Source: Anaerolineae bacterium (lineage in GTDB: Bacteria > Chloroflexota > Anaerolineae > 4572-78 > J111). Taken from it: a DNA stretch of 64,000 nt. The notes beneath the pieces were generated by a model. It did not search any database. It was not told where the DNA came from and was given only the letters and a program-made list of their open reading frames with translations. The stretch is from assembly GCA_022071955.1 (NCBI GenBank), contig JAJVIM010000027.1:1-64000 (forward strand), read 5' to 3'. Both the position numbers and the translations under genes were made by a program. Positions 7,720 to 16,910 of this stretch are shown here, piece after piece (the first letter of the stretch is position 1; each line of letters opens with the position of its first letter).

Positions 7720-8490
7720 GTGATTGTACTGGCATTATTAACGGCCGGATTAGCCGCCGGCGTTCTGGGAGCTTTGCTCGGGCTGGGCGGCGGCATTTTT
7801 TTGGTACCGGCTTTAACTATTCTCTTTGGATTGCCCATTCGGGTGGCGGTTGGCACAAGCCTGGTGGGCGTGATCGCCACTTCGGCGGGTGTGGCCGCTG
7901 TGGCCCAGCGCGGCCGGGGCGCCGATGTCGGCCTGGCGTTGCGGCTGGAAGTGGCCACAACAGCCGGGGCGATTGGCGGCGGTTGGCTGGCCGGTTTGGT
8001 GAGCGGCCAGGCGCTGACTATTTTGTTTGCCGGGGTTGTGTTCTTTACGGCCGGTTATCTGTTCTACAAAAGCCGGCAGCAGGCCAAACGGTCTGCGCCG
8101 GAGCGACTCTTTAGCCAGGATTACCGGCCGCGCCGCTGGCTGACCGGGCTGAGCGTCTCTTCGCTGGCCGGTATGATTTCCGGGCTGCTGGGTGTTGGCG
8201 GCGGGTTCATCAAAGTTCCGGTGATGTACGGGGTAATGGAAGTGCCGCTGGGCATTGCTACCGCTACCAGTAATTTTATGGTCGGCATTACTGCCGCGGC
8301 CAGTGTGTTTGTGTATTACGGCCGGGGCGATATTCACCCGCTGATCGTAGTGCCAACCGCGCTGGGCGTGTTCATCGGCGCGATGCTGGGCGTTTACGTC
8401 CTGTCTCGTCTGCGAGTTACCTGGCTGCGGCTCGCCCTGATCGGTCTCTTGGTACTGATGGGCGTGCAGATGTTGGTGCAGGCGTTATAA
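7720..8490 (+). CDS. TauE/SafE-family membrane transporter
   Basis: This 256-residue protein has about eight hydrophobic segments and the two-fold repeated glycine-rich motif of the TauE/SafE family: GALLGLGGGIFLVPAL near residue 17 and GLLGVGGGFIKVPVM near 157. Family members export or import sulfur-containing organic anions such as sulfite or sulfoacetate, but many are uncharacterised. GTG start behind GGGGGAG. The adjacent DUF1634-like gene is a recurrent partner of this family, supporting a two-component transporter. Substrate not deducible here. Confidence 0.88.
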   Translation: MIVLALLTAGLAAGVLGALLGLGGGIFLVPALTILFGLPIRVAVGTSLVGVIATSAGVAAVAQRGRGADVGLALRLEVATTAGAIGGGWLAGLVSGQALTILFAGVVFFTAGYLFYKSRQQAKRSAPERLFSQDYRPRRWLTGLSVSSLAGMISGLLGVGGGFIKVPVMYGVMEVPLGIATATSNFMVGITAAASVFVYYGRGDIHPLIVVPTALGVFIGAMLGVYVLSRLRVTWLRLALIGLLVLMGVQMLVQAL

Positions 8491-8538
8491 CCCGGTGCAG
8501 GCTACCAGTAAATTTTATTATCAAATCAGGAAACAACA

Positions 8539-9048
8539 ATGACATCATCATCTAATCTAACTGATCCAGTTAACAAAAAGGTCTATTCCGGCCAGGCTCG
8601 CCCCGATGATTCGACCCAAAACGATTCAGCGCGGGCCGCGCTGGCCACTCTCAACCGCGGAAACGACTCAACAGTGGCGAGTCGGTCGGCCTCAACTCCC
8701 GCCGACCTGCCCAATGACCTCGAAGCAACGATGCAAGGATTGGCCCTGGCGGTCTCACTGATTGGGCTGAGTTTGATGGTTTCCGGCTACATCTTTTATT
8801 TGTTGATGGGCGCCCGGCTGATGCTGCCGGGGTTGGCCGTGCTGCCGCTGACAATGCTGGCCCATCCGCTGCAAGAACCCCTCAGCCAGTACGCGATGAG
8901 CATCGGCATTGTGCTGTTGGCTCTTTTGCCTGCCGCCCGGGTGCTGCTGGCCCTGTGGATGTACATCCGCCAGCGTAACCTGATCAATGTGCTGGCGGCT
9001 TTGGTGGTATTTTTGGAGTTAGTCTGGAGCATGCAAGCCGGAGGCTAA
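8539..9048 (+). CDS. DUF1634-like membrane protein
   Basis: This 169-residue protein has about 70 hydrophilic N-terminal residues and then three predicted membrane helices (LALAVSLIGLSLMVSGYIFY, a segment around 115-138, and LINVLAALVVFLELVW). The last two helices fit DUF1634, a short membrane family usually encoded next to TauE/SafE permeases, as here. GGAAACAACA precedes the ATG. It is 48 bases after the transporter and 15 before ftsH, so it is co-transcribed. It is probably an accessory subunit of the transporter. Confidence 0.7.
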   Translation: MTSSSNLTDPVNKKVYSGQARPDDSTQNDSARAALATLNRGNDSTVASRSASTPADLPNDLEATMQGLALAVSLIGLSLMVSGYIFYLLMGARLMLPGLAVLPLTMLAHPLQEPLSQYAMSIGIVLLALLPAARVLLALWMYIRQRNLINVLAALVVFLELVWSMQAGG

Positions 9049-9063
9049 GGCGAGGTACACATC

Positions 9064-11049
9064 ATGGCCCTGAAACAGGAATCACCCAAATCAGAACCAC
9101 CTAAAACGCTTTTTCCCGGCTGGTTCTGGTGGCTGCTTTTTATTGGACTGCTCGCCTGGAATATTTTTAGCTTTTGGCCAAAACAGAATTTTGAGGCTGA
9201 CATTCCCTACACTGTTTTTTTGAGCCAGGTTCGGCAGGGCAATGTAGCCAGCGTGGAAATTGTTGGCGACCAGATTACCGGCTCCTTTGAGCAGCCCGTG
9301 GTCTGGCCTCCGCCTGCTCCGGCCGATACGTCTGCGCAGGCCACGGCTTCGCCGCAGCCCACGGCCACCGCCAGCAACCCCACCGCTGTGGCTCAGGCGA
9401 TCATTGCTAACAGCACATCGCGGTACACCAAATTTGCCACTACCTTTCCGGAAGCTGTGGGCGATGCTGCCCTGCTACCGCTGTTAGAATCGCACCAGGT
9501 GACAATTAACGTTAAATCTCCGGCTTCGCCCTGGTTTGTCTCGCTGCTGCTCGATGGGTTGCCGTTTTTGCTGTTGCTGGGATTTTTTGTGCTGATGGGA
9601 CGGCGGGCCAGCCAGGAACAATCCAGAATGTTTGGCTTTGGCCGCAGCCAGGCCCGCAATCACACCGCCGAGCAGCCCGAAGTTACCTTTGAAGATGTGG
9701 CCGGCGCAGATGAAGCCAAACAGGAATTGCAGGAGGTGGTCGGTTTTTTGCGGGACCCCGACCGCTACTACCAGCTCGGCGCGCACATTCCGCGCGGCGT
9801 ACTGCTGGTGGGGCCGCCCGGCACCGGCAAAACGCTGCTGGCTCGAGCCGTAGCCGGTGAAGCCGGGGTGCCGTTCTTTCACCTCAGCGCCTCGGAGTTT
9901 GTGGAGATGTTTGTGGGCGTTGGTGCCAGCCGGGTGCGAGACCTGTTTGTGCAGGCTAAAGCCGCCGCGCCGGCCATCGTTTTTATCGACGAGTTGGATG
10001 CGGTGGGCCGCCGCCGGGGGGCCGGGCTGGGCGCGGTTAATGATGAGCGCGAACAGACGCTCAACCAACTGCTGGTTGAAATGGACGGCTTTGACGAGCG
10101 GCAGGAAGTGATTTTGCTGGCCGCTACCAACCGGCCCGATGTGCTGGACCCGGCCATGCTGCGGCCGGGCCGCTTTGACCGCCAGGTTGTCGTTAGCCTG
10201 CCCGACAGAACCGGCCGCGAAGGGATTCTGCAAATTCACACCCGCAGTTTGCGGCTGGCGCCGGCGGTCAATTTAATGGATATTGCCCGGGCCACCACCG
10301 GTATGAGCGGCGCGGATTTGGCCAACCTGTGCAACGAAGCCGCGCTGATCGCTGCCCGTTACAACCACCGCCAGATTGAGCGGGCCGACTTTGATGAGGC
10401 CATCGACAAAATCCTGTTGGGCGCGGCCCGAACGCTGATGCTCGATGAACGGGACCGGCGCGTGATTGCCTATCACGAAGCCGGCCACGCGCTGGTAGCC
10501 TGGCTCACGCCTTTGGCCGACACCGTGCATAAAGTCACCATCATTCCGCGCGGCCGGGCGCTCGGTGTTACCGAGCAGTTGCCCAAAGACGACCATTACA
10601 ATTTTAGCCGCAATTATTTGCTGGCCCGCCTGGCGGTGATGCTCGGCGGCCGCGTTGCCGAAGAAATAGTGATGGGTGATATTACAACCGGCGCGGAGAA
10701 CGATTTGGTGCAGGCCACCCGGCTGGCGCGGCGAATGATTACCCGCTGGGGGATGGGTCGATTGGGCGCTGTTGCTTTTGAAGCCGACGAAGAACAGCCA
10801 TTTTTAGGGTACGAACTGGCCCGGGGGCGCGATTATAGTGAAAGCACCGCGGCTCAAATTGATGAAGAGGTGCGCCAACTGCTGGCAGAACGCTACCGCG
10901 TGGTGCAGCGCCTGTTAGCCGATAACCGCTCCGGGCTGGATCGTTTGGCCAAAATGCTGCTCGCCGAAGAAACCATCGATCAGGCTGAACTTATTCGGAT
11001 TTTGGGCCGCCGGCAACAGCCGGCCGAACTGGAGCCGGTAGCCGCCTGA
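9064..11049 (+). CDS. ftsH: ATP-dependent zinc metalloprotease FtsH
   Basis: This 661-residue membrane-anchored AAA+ protease has TM1 at about 19-38 and TM2 at about 159-178. Walker A GPPGTGKT is at 250-257, the Walker B region reads IVFIDELDAVG, the SRH ends in RPGRFDRQ, and the zinc motif HEAGH is at 470-474. The extracytoplasmic segment between the helices carries an unusual Ala/Pro/Thr-rich insert (about 82-118). FtsH degrades unstable membrane and regulatory proteins. As the last gene of a GAF-transporter operon it may be a specialised paralogue rather than the housekeeping copy. A strong terminator follows. Confidence 0.95.
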   Translation: MALKQESPKSEPPKTLFPGWFWWLLFIGLLAWNIFSFWPKQNFEADIPYTVFLSQVRQGNVASVEIVGDQITGSFEQPVVWPPPAPADTSAQATASPQPTATASNPTAVAQAIIANSTSRYTKFATTFPEAVGDAALLPLLESHQVTINVKSPASPWFVSLLLDGLPFLLLLGFFVLMGRRASQEQSRMFGFGRSQARNHTAEQPEVTFEDVAGADEAKQELQEVVGFLRDPDRYYQLGAHIPRGVLLVGPPGTGKTLLARAVAGEAGVPFFHLSASEFVEMFVGVGASRVRDLFVQAKAAAPAIVFIDELDAVGRRRGAGLGAVNDEREQTLNQLLVEMDGFDERQEVILLAATNRPDVLDPAMLRPGRFDRQVVVSLPDRTGREGILQIHTRSLRLAPAVNLMDIARATTGMSGADLANLCNEAALIAARYNHRQIERADFDEAIDKILLGAARTLMLDERDRRVIAYHEAGHALVAWLTPLADTVHKVTIIPRGRALGVTEQLPKDDHYNFSRNYLLARLAVMLGGRVAEEIVMGDITTGAENDLVQATRLARRMITRWGMGRLGAVAFEADEEQPFLGYELARGRDYSESTAAQIDEEVRQLLAERYRVVQRLLADNRSGLDRLAKMLLAEETIDQAELIRILGRRQQPAELEPVAA

Positions 11050-11070
11050 ATTTGCCGCGCAAGTGGAATA

Positions 11071-11112
11071 AAAACAGGAGTCCAACACGCCAGAGTTGGA
11101 CTCCTGTTTTTA
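11071..11112 (+). terminator. Strong terminator after ftsH
   Basis: Perfect 16-bp stem AAAACAGGAGTCCAAC / GTTGGACTCCTGTTTT with an 8-base loop, followed by TATTTG. It ends the 6404-11049 operon. Its core GGAGTCCAA recurs at 28046-28073 and 32105-32146. Confidence 0.9.
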
Positions 11113-11430
11113 TTTGTCTCGCAGAAGTAGATCGGGCTTGCAGCTCAATGGTCACACTGCAAGCATGATCAACTTGTGACGTAATTATCTCGACGTGAAA
11201 ATTTTTTTCACATTGAGATAATTATTTTTGACGACGTAAGAATAAGCCGGCGTTAACGTCTTTGGGAAGTGGCCAATTTAAAAGCCAACCCTTTGTCACG
11301 CCGGCAGGCCCGCCTGCTGAATTTTACGAGAGGTAATCTTACTGGTAAAGGGTGGGCGCGTTAACCGAAATTTGGGATTGGGCGCAAGTCTCATTTATAA
11401 TCAGCCGGAAGAAAATTGAGAGGCAGGGGT
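11113..11430. other. Intergenic region with stacked hairpins
   Basis: Contains a hairpin near 11138-11165 (GCTTGCAG / CTGCAAGC) and a long A/T-rich imperfect hairpin with arms 11182-11201 and 11205-11224, followed by ATTTTTG. The first resembles, in reverse, the CACGCTTATAGCGTG module at 32122-32138. No ORF is credible. The MFS gene promoter should lie near its right end, but I see no clear consensus. Confidence 0.5.
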
Positions 11431-12645
11431 ATGATTCAACTTTTTAAAAGTAAAGTGTACGCGGCTGTAACGCTGGGCCATTTAACGATTGACGTATTCA
11501 ACAATTCCGGCTCGGTGCTGGTAGCGTTTTTTAGCAAGCAGGCGAGCTGGGCGGTGTGGCAGTACGGGCTGGCGGTGGGCGCTTACCAGTTGTTTTCGGC
11601 GCTGGCGCAGCCGTTGTTTGGCTGGCTGGCCGATAAGGTGGGCAGCCGCTGGCTGGGGCCGGGCAGCGTGGCCTGGACCATCAGTTTTATGGTGCTGGCG
11701 GTAGCGGTGGCCCAGCAAACCGGCAATTTTTGGCTGTTTTTGATGCCGTTTGTGCTGGCCAGTATCGGCTCCAGCGCATTTCATCCGTTGGGCACCAAAC
11801 ACGCCGCCGAAGAAGCGGCTCTGCTGGCCGCCACCGGCACAGCGGTTTTCTTTTTGTTTGGCCAAACCGGGCTGGCAGCCGGTCCCTTTTTGGCCGGCTT
11901 CATTTTGGACAAGATTGGGGTAATTGGTTTGTATGTGCTGGGGCTGGTGGGCATCCCCCTGGCAATTTTTATGACCGTGGCCATGCGCCACACCCTACCC
12001 GAAACCGCGTCGGAGTTGCAGCCTTCGCGCTCAACTTCGCCGGCGGTCAGAAAAACCGTGGAGTGGAGCACCATCAGCGTGCTGGCGGTTTTGGTGGCAA
12101 TGCGCTCGTGGGCGTTTTTGGGCACGGTGACCTTTTTGCCCAAGTTGTTTCAGGAGATGGGCTGGCAGGCCACCGGCTACGGGCTGATTACCACCACGTA
12201 CTGGATGGCTTCGGCGCTGGCCGGGGTAGTGGCCGGCCGCTTTGCCGACCGCTACGGGCGGCGGCAGGTGCTGTCTATCACCCTGCTGGCCGGCTCGATC
12301 CCGCTTTATTTTTTGCCGGTAGCCAGCGGTTGGCAGGCGTTTCCACTGGCTATTTTGGTGGGCGGGCTTTTGGGCGCGTCGCACAGTATTTTGGTGGTCA
12401 TTGCCCAATCGGTACTGCCAGGTAAAAAAGCGTTTGCTTCCGGCGTAACGCTGGGTTATCTGTTTGGCAGCGGCGCTATTGCCGCCTGGATTATCGGCTC
12501 GTTGGCCAATAGCTGGGGACTGGCGCCGGTGATTCAGGCTGGAACGCTGGCCGGGCTGGCTGCGGCCGGGTTGAGCTGGCTGCTGCCTGCTACCCGGCAT
12601 GCGGTAGATGAGCCGCAGCCGGAGCGCGTCCCGGCCCGGCCGTAG
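11431..12645 (+). CDS. MFS efflux transporter, Fsr (fosmidomycin resistance)-like
   Basis: This 404-residue protein has about 12 hydrophobic segments. It matches the Fsr branch of the major facilitator superfamily: LGHLTIDVFNN at the N-terminus, GWLADKVGSRW between TM2 and TM3, and SSAFHPLGTKHAAE, the counterpart of the Fsr FHP motif. Family members are proton-driven drug efflux pumps. I use ATG 11431 behind AGGGG rather than an in-frame TTG at 11416. Stops of this gene and the opposing FtsX gene are 1 bp apart. Substrate unknown. Confidence 0.85.
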   Translation: MIQLFKSKVYAAVTLGHLTIDVFNNSGSVLVAFFSKQASWAVWQYGLAVGAYQLFSALAQPLFGWLADKVGSRWLGPGSVAWTISFMVLAVAVAQQTGNFWLFLMPFVLASIGSSAFHPLGTKHAAEEAALLAATGTAVFFLFGQTGLAAGPFLAGFILDKIGVIGLYVLGLVGIPLAIFMTVAMRHTLPETASELQPSRSTSPAVRKTVEWSTISVLAVLVAMRSWAFLGTVTFLPKLFQEMGWQATGYGLITTTYWMASALAGVVAGRFADRYGRRQVLSITLLAGSIPLYFLPVASGWQAFPLAILVGGLLGASHSILVVIAQSVLPGKKAFASGVTLGYLFGSGAIAAWIIGSLANSWGLAPVIQAGTLAGLAAAGLSWLLPATRHAVDEPQPERVPARP

Positions 12646-12646
12646 G

Positions 12647-15064
12647 TTACTCGTAGGCCAGCACTTCTCGCACGGTGATGCGCGAGGCGTTCCAGGCCGG
12701 CAAAAAACTGGCCAGCGCCGACAGCGCCACCACAACAACCAGCCACAACAACGCACCCCAAACCGAGAAGGTGTAGCTCAACGGCGAGCTTAAAAAGGCC
12801 TCGCCGATGGCGTTGCTAAGGACAAGGCTAAGGGGGATAGCCAGCAGCACCCCAACCCCCCAACTTAGCACGCCGATGATCACGCCTTCGGTGATGAAAA
12901 CTTTCAGCACCGACCAGTTGGATGCGCCAATGGCCCGGATCACCCCGATTTCGCGGGTGCGTTCCAGAACGTTGATGCTCATGGTGCCCATCAGCCCCAG
13001 ACCACCAATTGCCGCCAGCAAAAAGGCCATAATCAGCAGCAGCACAATAATCACCTCAAACATAGCCTGAGCCTCAGTCATTTCTTCGGTCACTTTGGCG
13101 GTGGCGCTCACATCCAGCCCGGCGCGCTCGTAGCGAGTTTCCAGCTCGCGCACGGTTTGTGTTTCGGATTCCAAACCGGGTTGAGCGATGGTAGCAAACA
13201 CCCATTCGGCCCGGCCGGCGTCGTGGGCTATCTGGGCGTAATAGGGATAATTGGCAAAAATAGTACCCATCGGCATACCGCCGGTAGCCACGCCAACAAC
13301 CCGCCAGGGGCGCTCTCGGCCTTTGATTTTGAGGATAATTTCATCGCCGAGGTTGAGGTCCGGCTCGGCGCGCAGCACAATCGAGTTGATGACCACGGCA
13401 TTGGTATCATCCGGCTTCAGCCAGCGCCCCTGAATGATGGTTGGGTTTACCAGGTTGGTGTCGGCGGGCGGGGCAAACATAATCAGGTTGTCGCTCAAAC
13501 TGCCGTCGGGCCGTTCGCGGCGCACGTTAGAAAAACCCCACGTTTCGGCATCAACAATGCCCGGCACATTCTGCGCCTCGCGGATAATTCGTTCGGTGCG
13601 GTAGCTTTGCTCAAACTGCACGGCCACATCGTACTGAAAATAAGCCATCCAGCTATCCATTGTGGCCAGCAGCGACACGCGCAGGGTGAAAACCGTGACA
13701 AAAATCGCGCCGCCCAAAATCAGAGTCAGCAGCGTCAGCGCCAGCCGGGTTTTGCGCCGAAACGTGTTGCGCAGCGAAAGCAGCAGCGGCCGTGACAGAC
13801 GCCGGCGCAGCCAGCGATTTTTTTGCAGCGTTAGCAGCAGCCGGTCAATGATTGACGTGCCAAAGCGGCCCCGGCCCAGCCCGTATTCGCTGATGGCCTC
13901 GCGCACAGTAACGCGGGTGCCCATCACCACCGGGTACAGGCCGGCCAGCAGCGGCACCAGCAGCCCCACCGCAATCTGGGTGAGTAGCACTTCGGTGGGC
14001 AGGCGCAGGTTGGTCACGTCAAAATTGAGGTAGCTGGCGATAAACTGGCTGAAAATGTGCGCGCCAATAACCCCCAGCGGCACGGCCACAAGCAGCGCCA
14101 GCAGGCCGTAAGCAGTCACGGTAACCAGGTACATCGACACCACCTGCCGGCTGCGCGCGCCCACGGCCTTCATCATGCCAATTTGCCGGGTTTGCTGGGT
14201 AATGAGCGCGGAAATGGTGTTGATCACCAAAAAGCCGCTCAGCATCAGCGCCAGCAGCGCCAGCGCGCCCATCATCACCGAAATGGCCTGAATGATGGGG
14301 TCTAAAAAGATGTGCTTGCCCGGTGTGGGCACAAATGTAAACCAGATGGTGCATCCGGCCCGTTCAATTTTGTCGCGGACTTTATCGGTGATGGCCTGAA
14401 TGTACTCGACGTCATCGTTGTGATCAGCCACAATAATGCGCAGTTCGTTGTAATCGTGCGATTGCCCCAGCCAATCGAGCGTATCGGTGGTGATGTAGCC
14501 CGATGCCACGCCGTCAAACGTGTACATCTGCGCGTTGAGATCGTGGGCCAGGCCGGCAATGCGCATCTCTTTTATTTTACCATCGGGGGTTTTAATGGTC
14601 AGTGTATCGCCCAGGCTGGCGTCAATCAGCGACAGGCCGGAGCGTTCGATCAACAGTTCGCGGTCGGGCGGCGGCCATGCGCCGGCCTCGGGGCTGAACT
14701 GGTCAATTTTGATGTCGTCAAAATCGGGGATGGCCGATACCCACAGCACCCGCCAATCGTTGCCTACCTGCACCCGCAGCGATACACGGCGGCGGGCTTC
14801 GGCTTCTTCGATTTCTCGCATGTTGGCCACAGCCTCAACTACGTCGTCGTCAAAAGAGTCAAAGGTGAGGATGGTGGCGTTGGCCGGGTGGGTGGCCATG
14901 TAAGTGGCGCTGAGATCGCGGGAGAGGATGATTTGCGAGCTGGAAATGGTGCCCACGGCAAACACACCCACGGCAATGCTCATCACCACCACCGCGGTGC
15001 GGCTTTTATTGAGCCACAAGTCGCGCCAAACTTTGCGCCAGCGCGGTTTGATCCACTTAAACAT
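12647..15064 (-). CDS. FtsX/MacB-type ABC transporter permease, two FtsX domains
   Basis: This 805-residue protein has an N-terminal helix (VVVMSIAVGVFAVGTI), a periplasmic MacB-like domain, a three-helix FtsX unit near 275-400, a second N-terminal helix near 440-465, another periplasmic domain, and a final FtsX unit at the C-terminus. This is the fused double permease of type VII (MacB/LolCE-like) exporters. ATG 15064 lies behind GGAGGG; an upstream extension would sit in the ATPase gene. The start overlaps the ATPase stop by 8 bases. These systems transmit ATP hydrolysis across the membrane to move lipoproteins, peptides or drugs; the cargo is not evident. Confidence 0.9.
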   Translation of the reverse strand: MFKWIKPRWRKVWRDLWLNKSRTAVVVMSIAVGVFAVGTISSSQIILSRDLSATYMATHPANATILTFDSFDDDVVEAVANMREIEEAEARRRVSLRVQVGNDWRVLWVSAIPDFDDIKIDQFSPEAGAWPPPDRELLIERSGLSLIDASLGDTLTIKTPDGKIKEMRIAGLAHDLNAQMYTFDGVASGYITTDTLDWLGQSHDYNELRIIVADHNDDVEYIQAITDKVRDKIERAGCTIWFTFVPTPGKHIFLDPIIQAISVMMGALALLALMLSGFLVINTISALITQQTRQIGMMKAVGARSRQVVSMYLVTVTAYGLLALLVAVPLGVIGAHIFSQFIASYLNFDVTNLRLPTEVLLTQIAVGLLVPLLAGLYPVVMGTRVTVREAISEYGLGRGRFGTSIIDRLLLTLQKNRWLRRRLSRPLLLSLRNTFRRKTRLALTLLTLILGGAIFVTVFTLRVSLLATMDSWMAYFQYDVAVQFEQSYRTERIIREAQNVPGIVDAETWGFSNVRRERPDGSLSDNLIMFAPPADTNLVNPTIIQGRWLKPDDTNAVVINSIVLRAEPDLNLGDEIILKIKGRERPWRVVGVATGGMPMGTIFANYPYYAQIAHDAGRAEWVFATIAQPGLESETQTVRELETRYERAGLDVSATAKVTEEMTEAQAMFEVIIVLLLIMAFLLAAIGGLGLMGTMSINVLERTREIGVIRAIGASNWSVLKVFITEGVIIGVLSWGVGVLLAIPLSLVLSNAIGEAFLSSPLSYTFSVWGALLWLVVVVALSALASFLPAWNASRITVREVLAYE

Positions 15065-15884
15065 GGCCGCCCTCCAGCGACAGGTTGGCCGCACCCTGCT
15101 GTTTTTGTTCGTCCAGAACGGCCTGCAAGCCGGACTTGGTGCGCCGTCCCTTGTAAATTTCACCATCAACCAAAACAACCGTGCGCGAGGCCCGTTTGGC
15201 CAGGTCCATATCGTGCGTGACCATTAAAATGGTTTTGCCGCCGGCGACCAGTTCTGCGAACAGGCTAAATATGGCGTCGGCGGTCACCGAGTCGAGGTTG
15301 CCGGTCGGTTCGTCGGCCACAATGATGGGCGGATCGTTGGCCAGGGCGCGGGCAATGGCCACCCGCTGCTGCTGGCCGCCGGAAACGGCGGTGGGCAGTT
15401 TAAAGGCGTGTTCGGTCATATCTACCAGTTCCAGCAGATGCATGGCCCGTTCCTCGCGCTCGGCCATGCTCCACATATCACAAAAATCCATGGGCAGCAT
15501 CACGTTTTCAATAACGGTCAGCGTGGGCAGCAGTTGGAAAAACTGAAACACCACGCCTACATTTTTACCGCGCCACACGGCAATTTGCCCCTCGCTCAGG
15601 GTATGTACGGCCGTATCGCCCACCAGCACGCTGCCGGAGGTGGGCCGGTCGATGCCGGTAATCATGTTGATCAGCGTCGATTTGCCGCTGCCGGATTTGC
15701 CAATGACCGCCACAAATTCGCCGGGATTAACGTTTAAATCAACGTTTTGGAGGGCGATGAACTTTCCGGCAGCGCCTTCGTAAGTTTTGACCACTTGTCG
15801 CAGTTCAATCAAATGGTCGTTGCCGTGTTTGTAGCGGCCATTGCCGGGTTTGGCCTGGGATTTTCTTTTGAGCCAGTTAAACAT
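15057..15884 (-). CDS. ABC transporter ATP-binding protein (LolD/MacB type)
   Basis: This 275-residue ATPase has Walker A GKSGSGKST, signature AVSGGQQQRVAIARAL, Walker B IIVADEPTGNLDS and an H-loop in MVTHDMD. EPTGNLDS is typical of the LolD/MacB class, in agreement with the FtsX permease encoded next. ATG 15884 has GGAGG 5 bases upstream; an in-frame TTG four codons earlier overlaps that site and is rejected. The C-terminal tail of about 40 residues is longer than in LolD. Confidence 0.92.
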   Translation of the reverse strand: MFNWLKRKSQAKPGNGRYKHGNDHLIELRQVVKTYEGAAGKFIALQNVDLNVNPGEFVAVIGKSGSGKSTLINMITGIDRPTSGSVLVGDTAVHTLSEGQIAVWRGKNVGVVFQFFQLLPTLTVIENVMLPMDFCDMWSMAEREERAMHLLELVDMTEHAFKLPTAVSGGQQQRVAIARALANDPPIIVADEPTGNLDSVTADAIFSLFAELVAGGKTILMVTHDMDLAKRASRTVVLVDGEIYKGRRTKSGLQAVLDEQKQQGAANLSLEGGHV

Positions 15885-16009
15885 AGTTTCCTCCAATGGC
15901 GTTGCCCGCGGGGGACTCCGCCCCTTTCTGCACCCATTTTACCCCAAACGAGGGTTGACTGTCATTGGCCAAAAGTAGAATGTGGCCGCAGCCAGCGGTG
16001 CGCTCAAAA

Positions 16010-16048
16010 AACACAAAACCGACCATAGACGACACCCTGGCCGGTTTT
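16010..16048 (-). terminator. Leftward terminator of the usp gene
   Basis: Stem with plus-strand arms AAAACCGACC (16015-16024) and GGCCGGTTTT (16039-16048), one mismatch. On the minus strand it is followed by TTTTGTGTTTTTT. It lies about 130 bases after the usp stop. The rest of 15885-16175 shows no gene. Confidence 0.7.
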
Positions 16049-16175
16049 GCAAAAAAGGCTGGGACACGCGGGGGTTGAGTTACATACAACTGCGAACCTG
16101 GCCGGTCGGTTCAGTTTTTAACCGAGCCGGCGGTGTTTGTTCTGCCCGGCGCGCCCAAATAGATTGGGGTAGCGG

Positions 16176-16613
16176 TTATTCTGCCCTCACCAGCAGCAGC
16201 GGCCGGTCGATGCGGTGCAAAATGGCCGCGGCAACGCTGCCGTAAAATACCTGGGCCAGCCCGGTGCGGCCGTGGCTCGCCAGCGCCACCAAATCGGCGT
16301 TGACCTCTTTGGCTGTGTTGCAAATCTCGTCAACCACCCGCCCATACTCTATCCGAATTTCCACATTAATACCCAAATTGGCAAAGCGGGCCTGCTGCAT
16401 TTTTAAGTAATCTTCCAGTTCTTTGTGATGTTGGGCGATGATCTGTTCGCTGGGGATATAAATGCCATCAGGCGCAACTACGGTGTGGGGGTGTTCCAGC
16501 ACGCTCAAAAAGATCACCCTGGCTTGGTAGTGCTGGGCAATGTTTTGCACGTGAGCGAGAATTGTCTCGGCACGCTCCGACCCATCTAACGGAACCAATA
16601 CTGTGTTGTACAT
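16176..16613 (-). CDS. Universal stress protein, UspA family
   Basis: This 145-residue single Usp domain has N-terminal VLVPLDGSERAE and the C-terminal ATP-binding motif ASHGRTGLAQVFYGSV, which retains the G-x9-G-S phosphate loop; only the first Gly is Ala, a common variant. ATP binding of the MJ0577 type is expected. AGGAG lies just upstream of the ATG. Monocistronic, with its own terminator at 16010-16048. It is thought to act in stress or redox adaptation; nothing in the context narrows this. Confidence 0.92.
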   Translation of the reverse strand: MYNTVLVPLDGSERAETILAHVQNIAQHYQARVIFLSVLEHPHTVVAPDGIYIPSEQIIAQHHKELEDYLKMQQARFANLGINVEIRIEYGRVVDEICNTAKEVNADLVALASHGRTGLAQVFYGSVAAAILHRIDRPLLLVRAE

Positions 16614-16781
16614 TTTTCTGCTCCTTCAATGTCTAACAACAGCTGGATTAATTGGCGTCAACGGTGAGACTTATTTGATTTTTGCTCTATTTTCAGTATA
16701 TCCTATTAAGCTCCGTTTGTTAAGTGACATTTATCACCAGATTTTTAGTACACCGTAAAAAAATTTTCTGAGGTTTTTGAG

Positions 16782-16850
16782 CGTCATTCCCGCACGCTTT
16801 TAGCGGGAATCCCTGTTGTAGATGCCCGATAAAAACATTCGGGCATGACG
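16782..16850. repeat. 69-bp double-hairpin dispersed repeat, copy 1
   Basis: CGTCAT and ATGACG bracket two hairpins: ATTCCCGC / GCGGGAAT and ATGCCCGA / TTCGGGCAT. A second copy at 28171-28239 has the same layout and near-identical hairpins; only the spacer between them (CCTGTTGTA here) differs. It resembles REP/MITE-like intergenic elements. It lies between the divergent usp and folK genes; the rest of 16614-16910 holds nothing else I can assign. Confidence 0.8.
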
Positions 16851-16910
16851 GCCACCAAAGTGTAACTTATTTATTTAACGATGTATTCAGTCATTTTACC
16901 CAGGTTGAAG

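Noticed and set aside
15955..15981. TTGACT...TAGAAT promoter-like pair on the plus strand
   Set aside because: Spacer is only 15 bases and no rightward gene or terminator follows.
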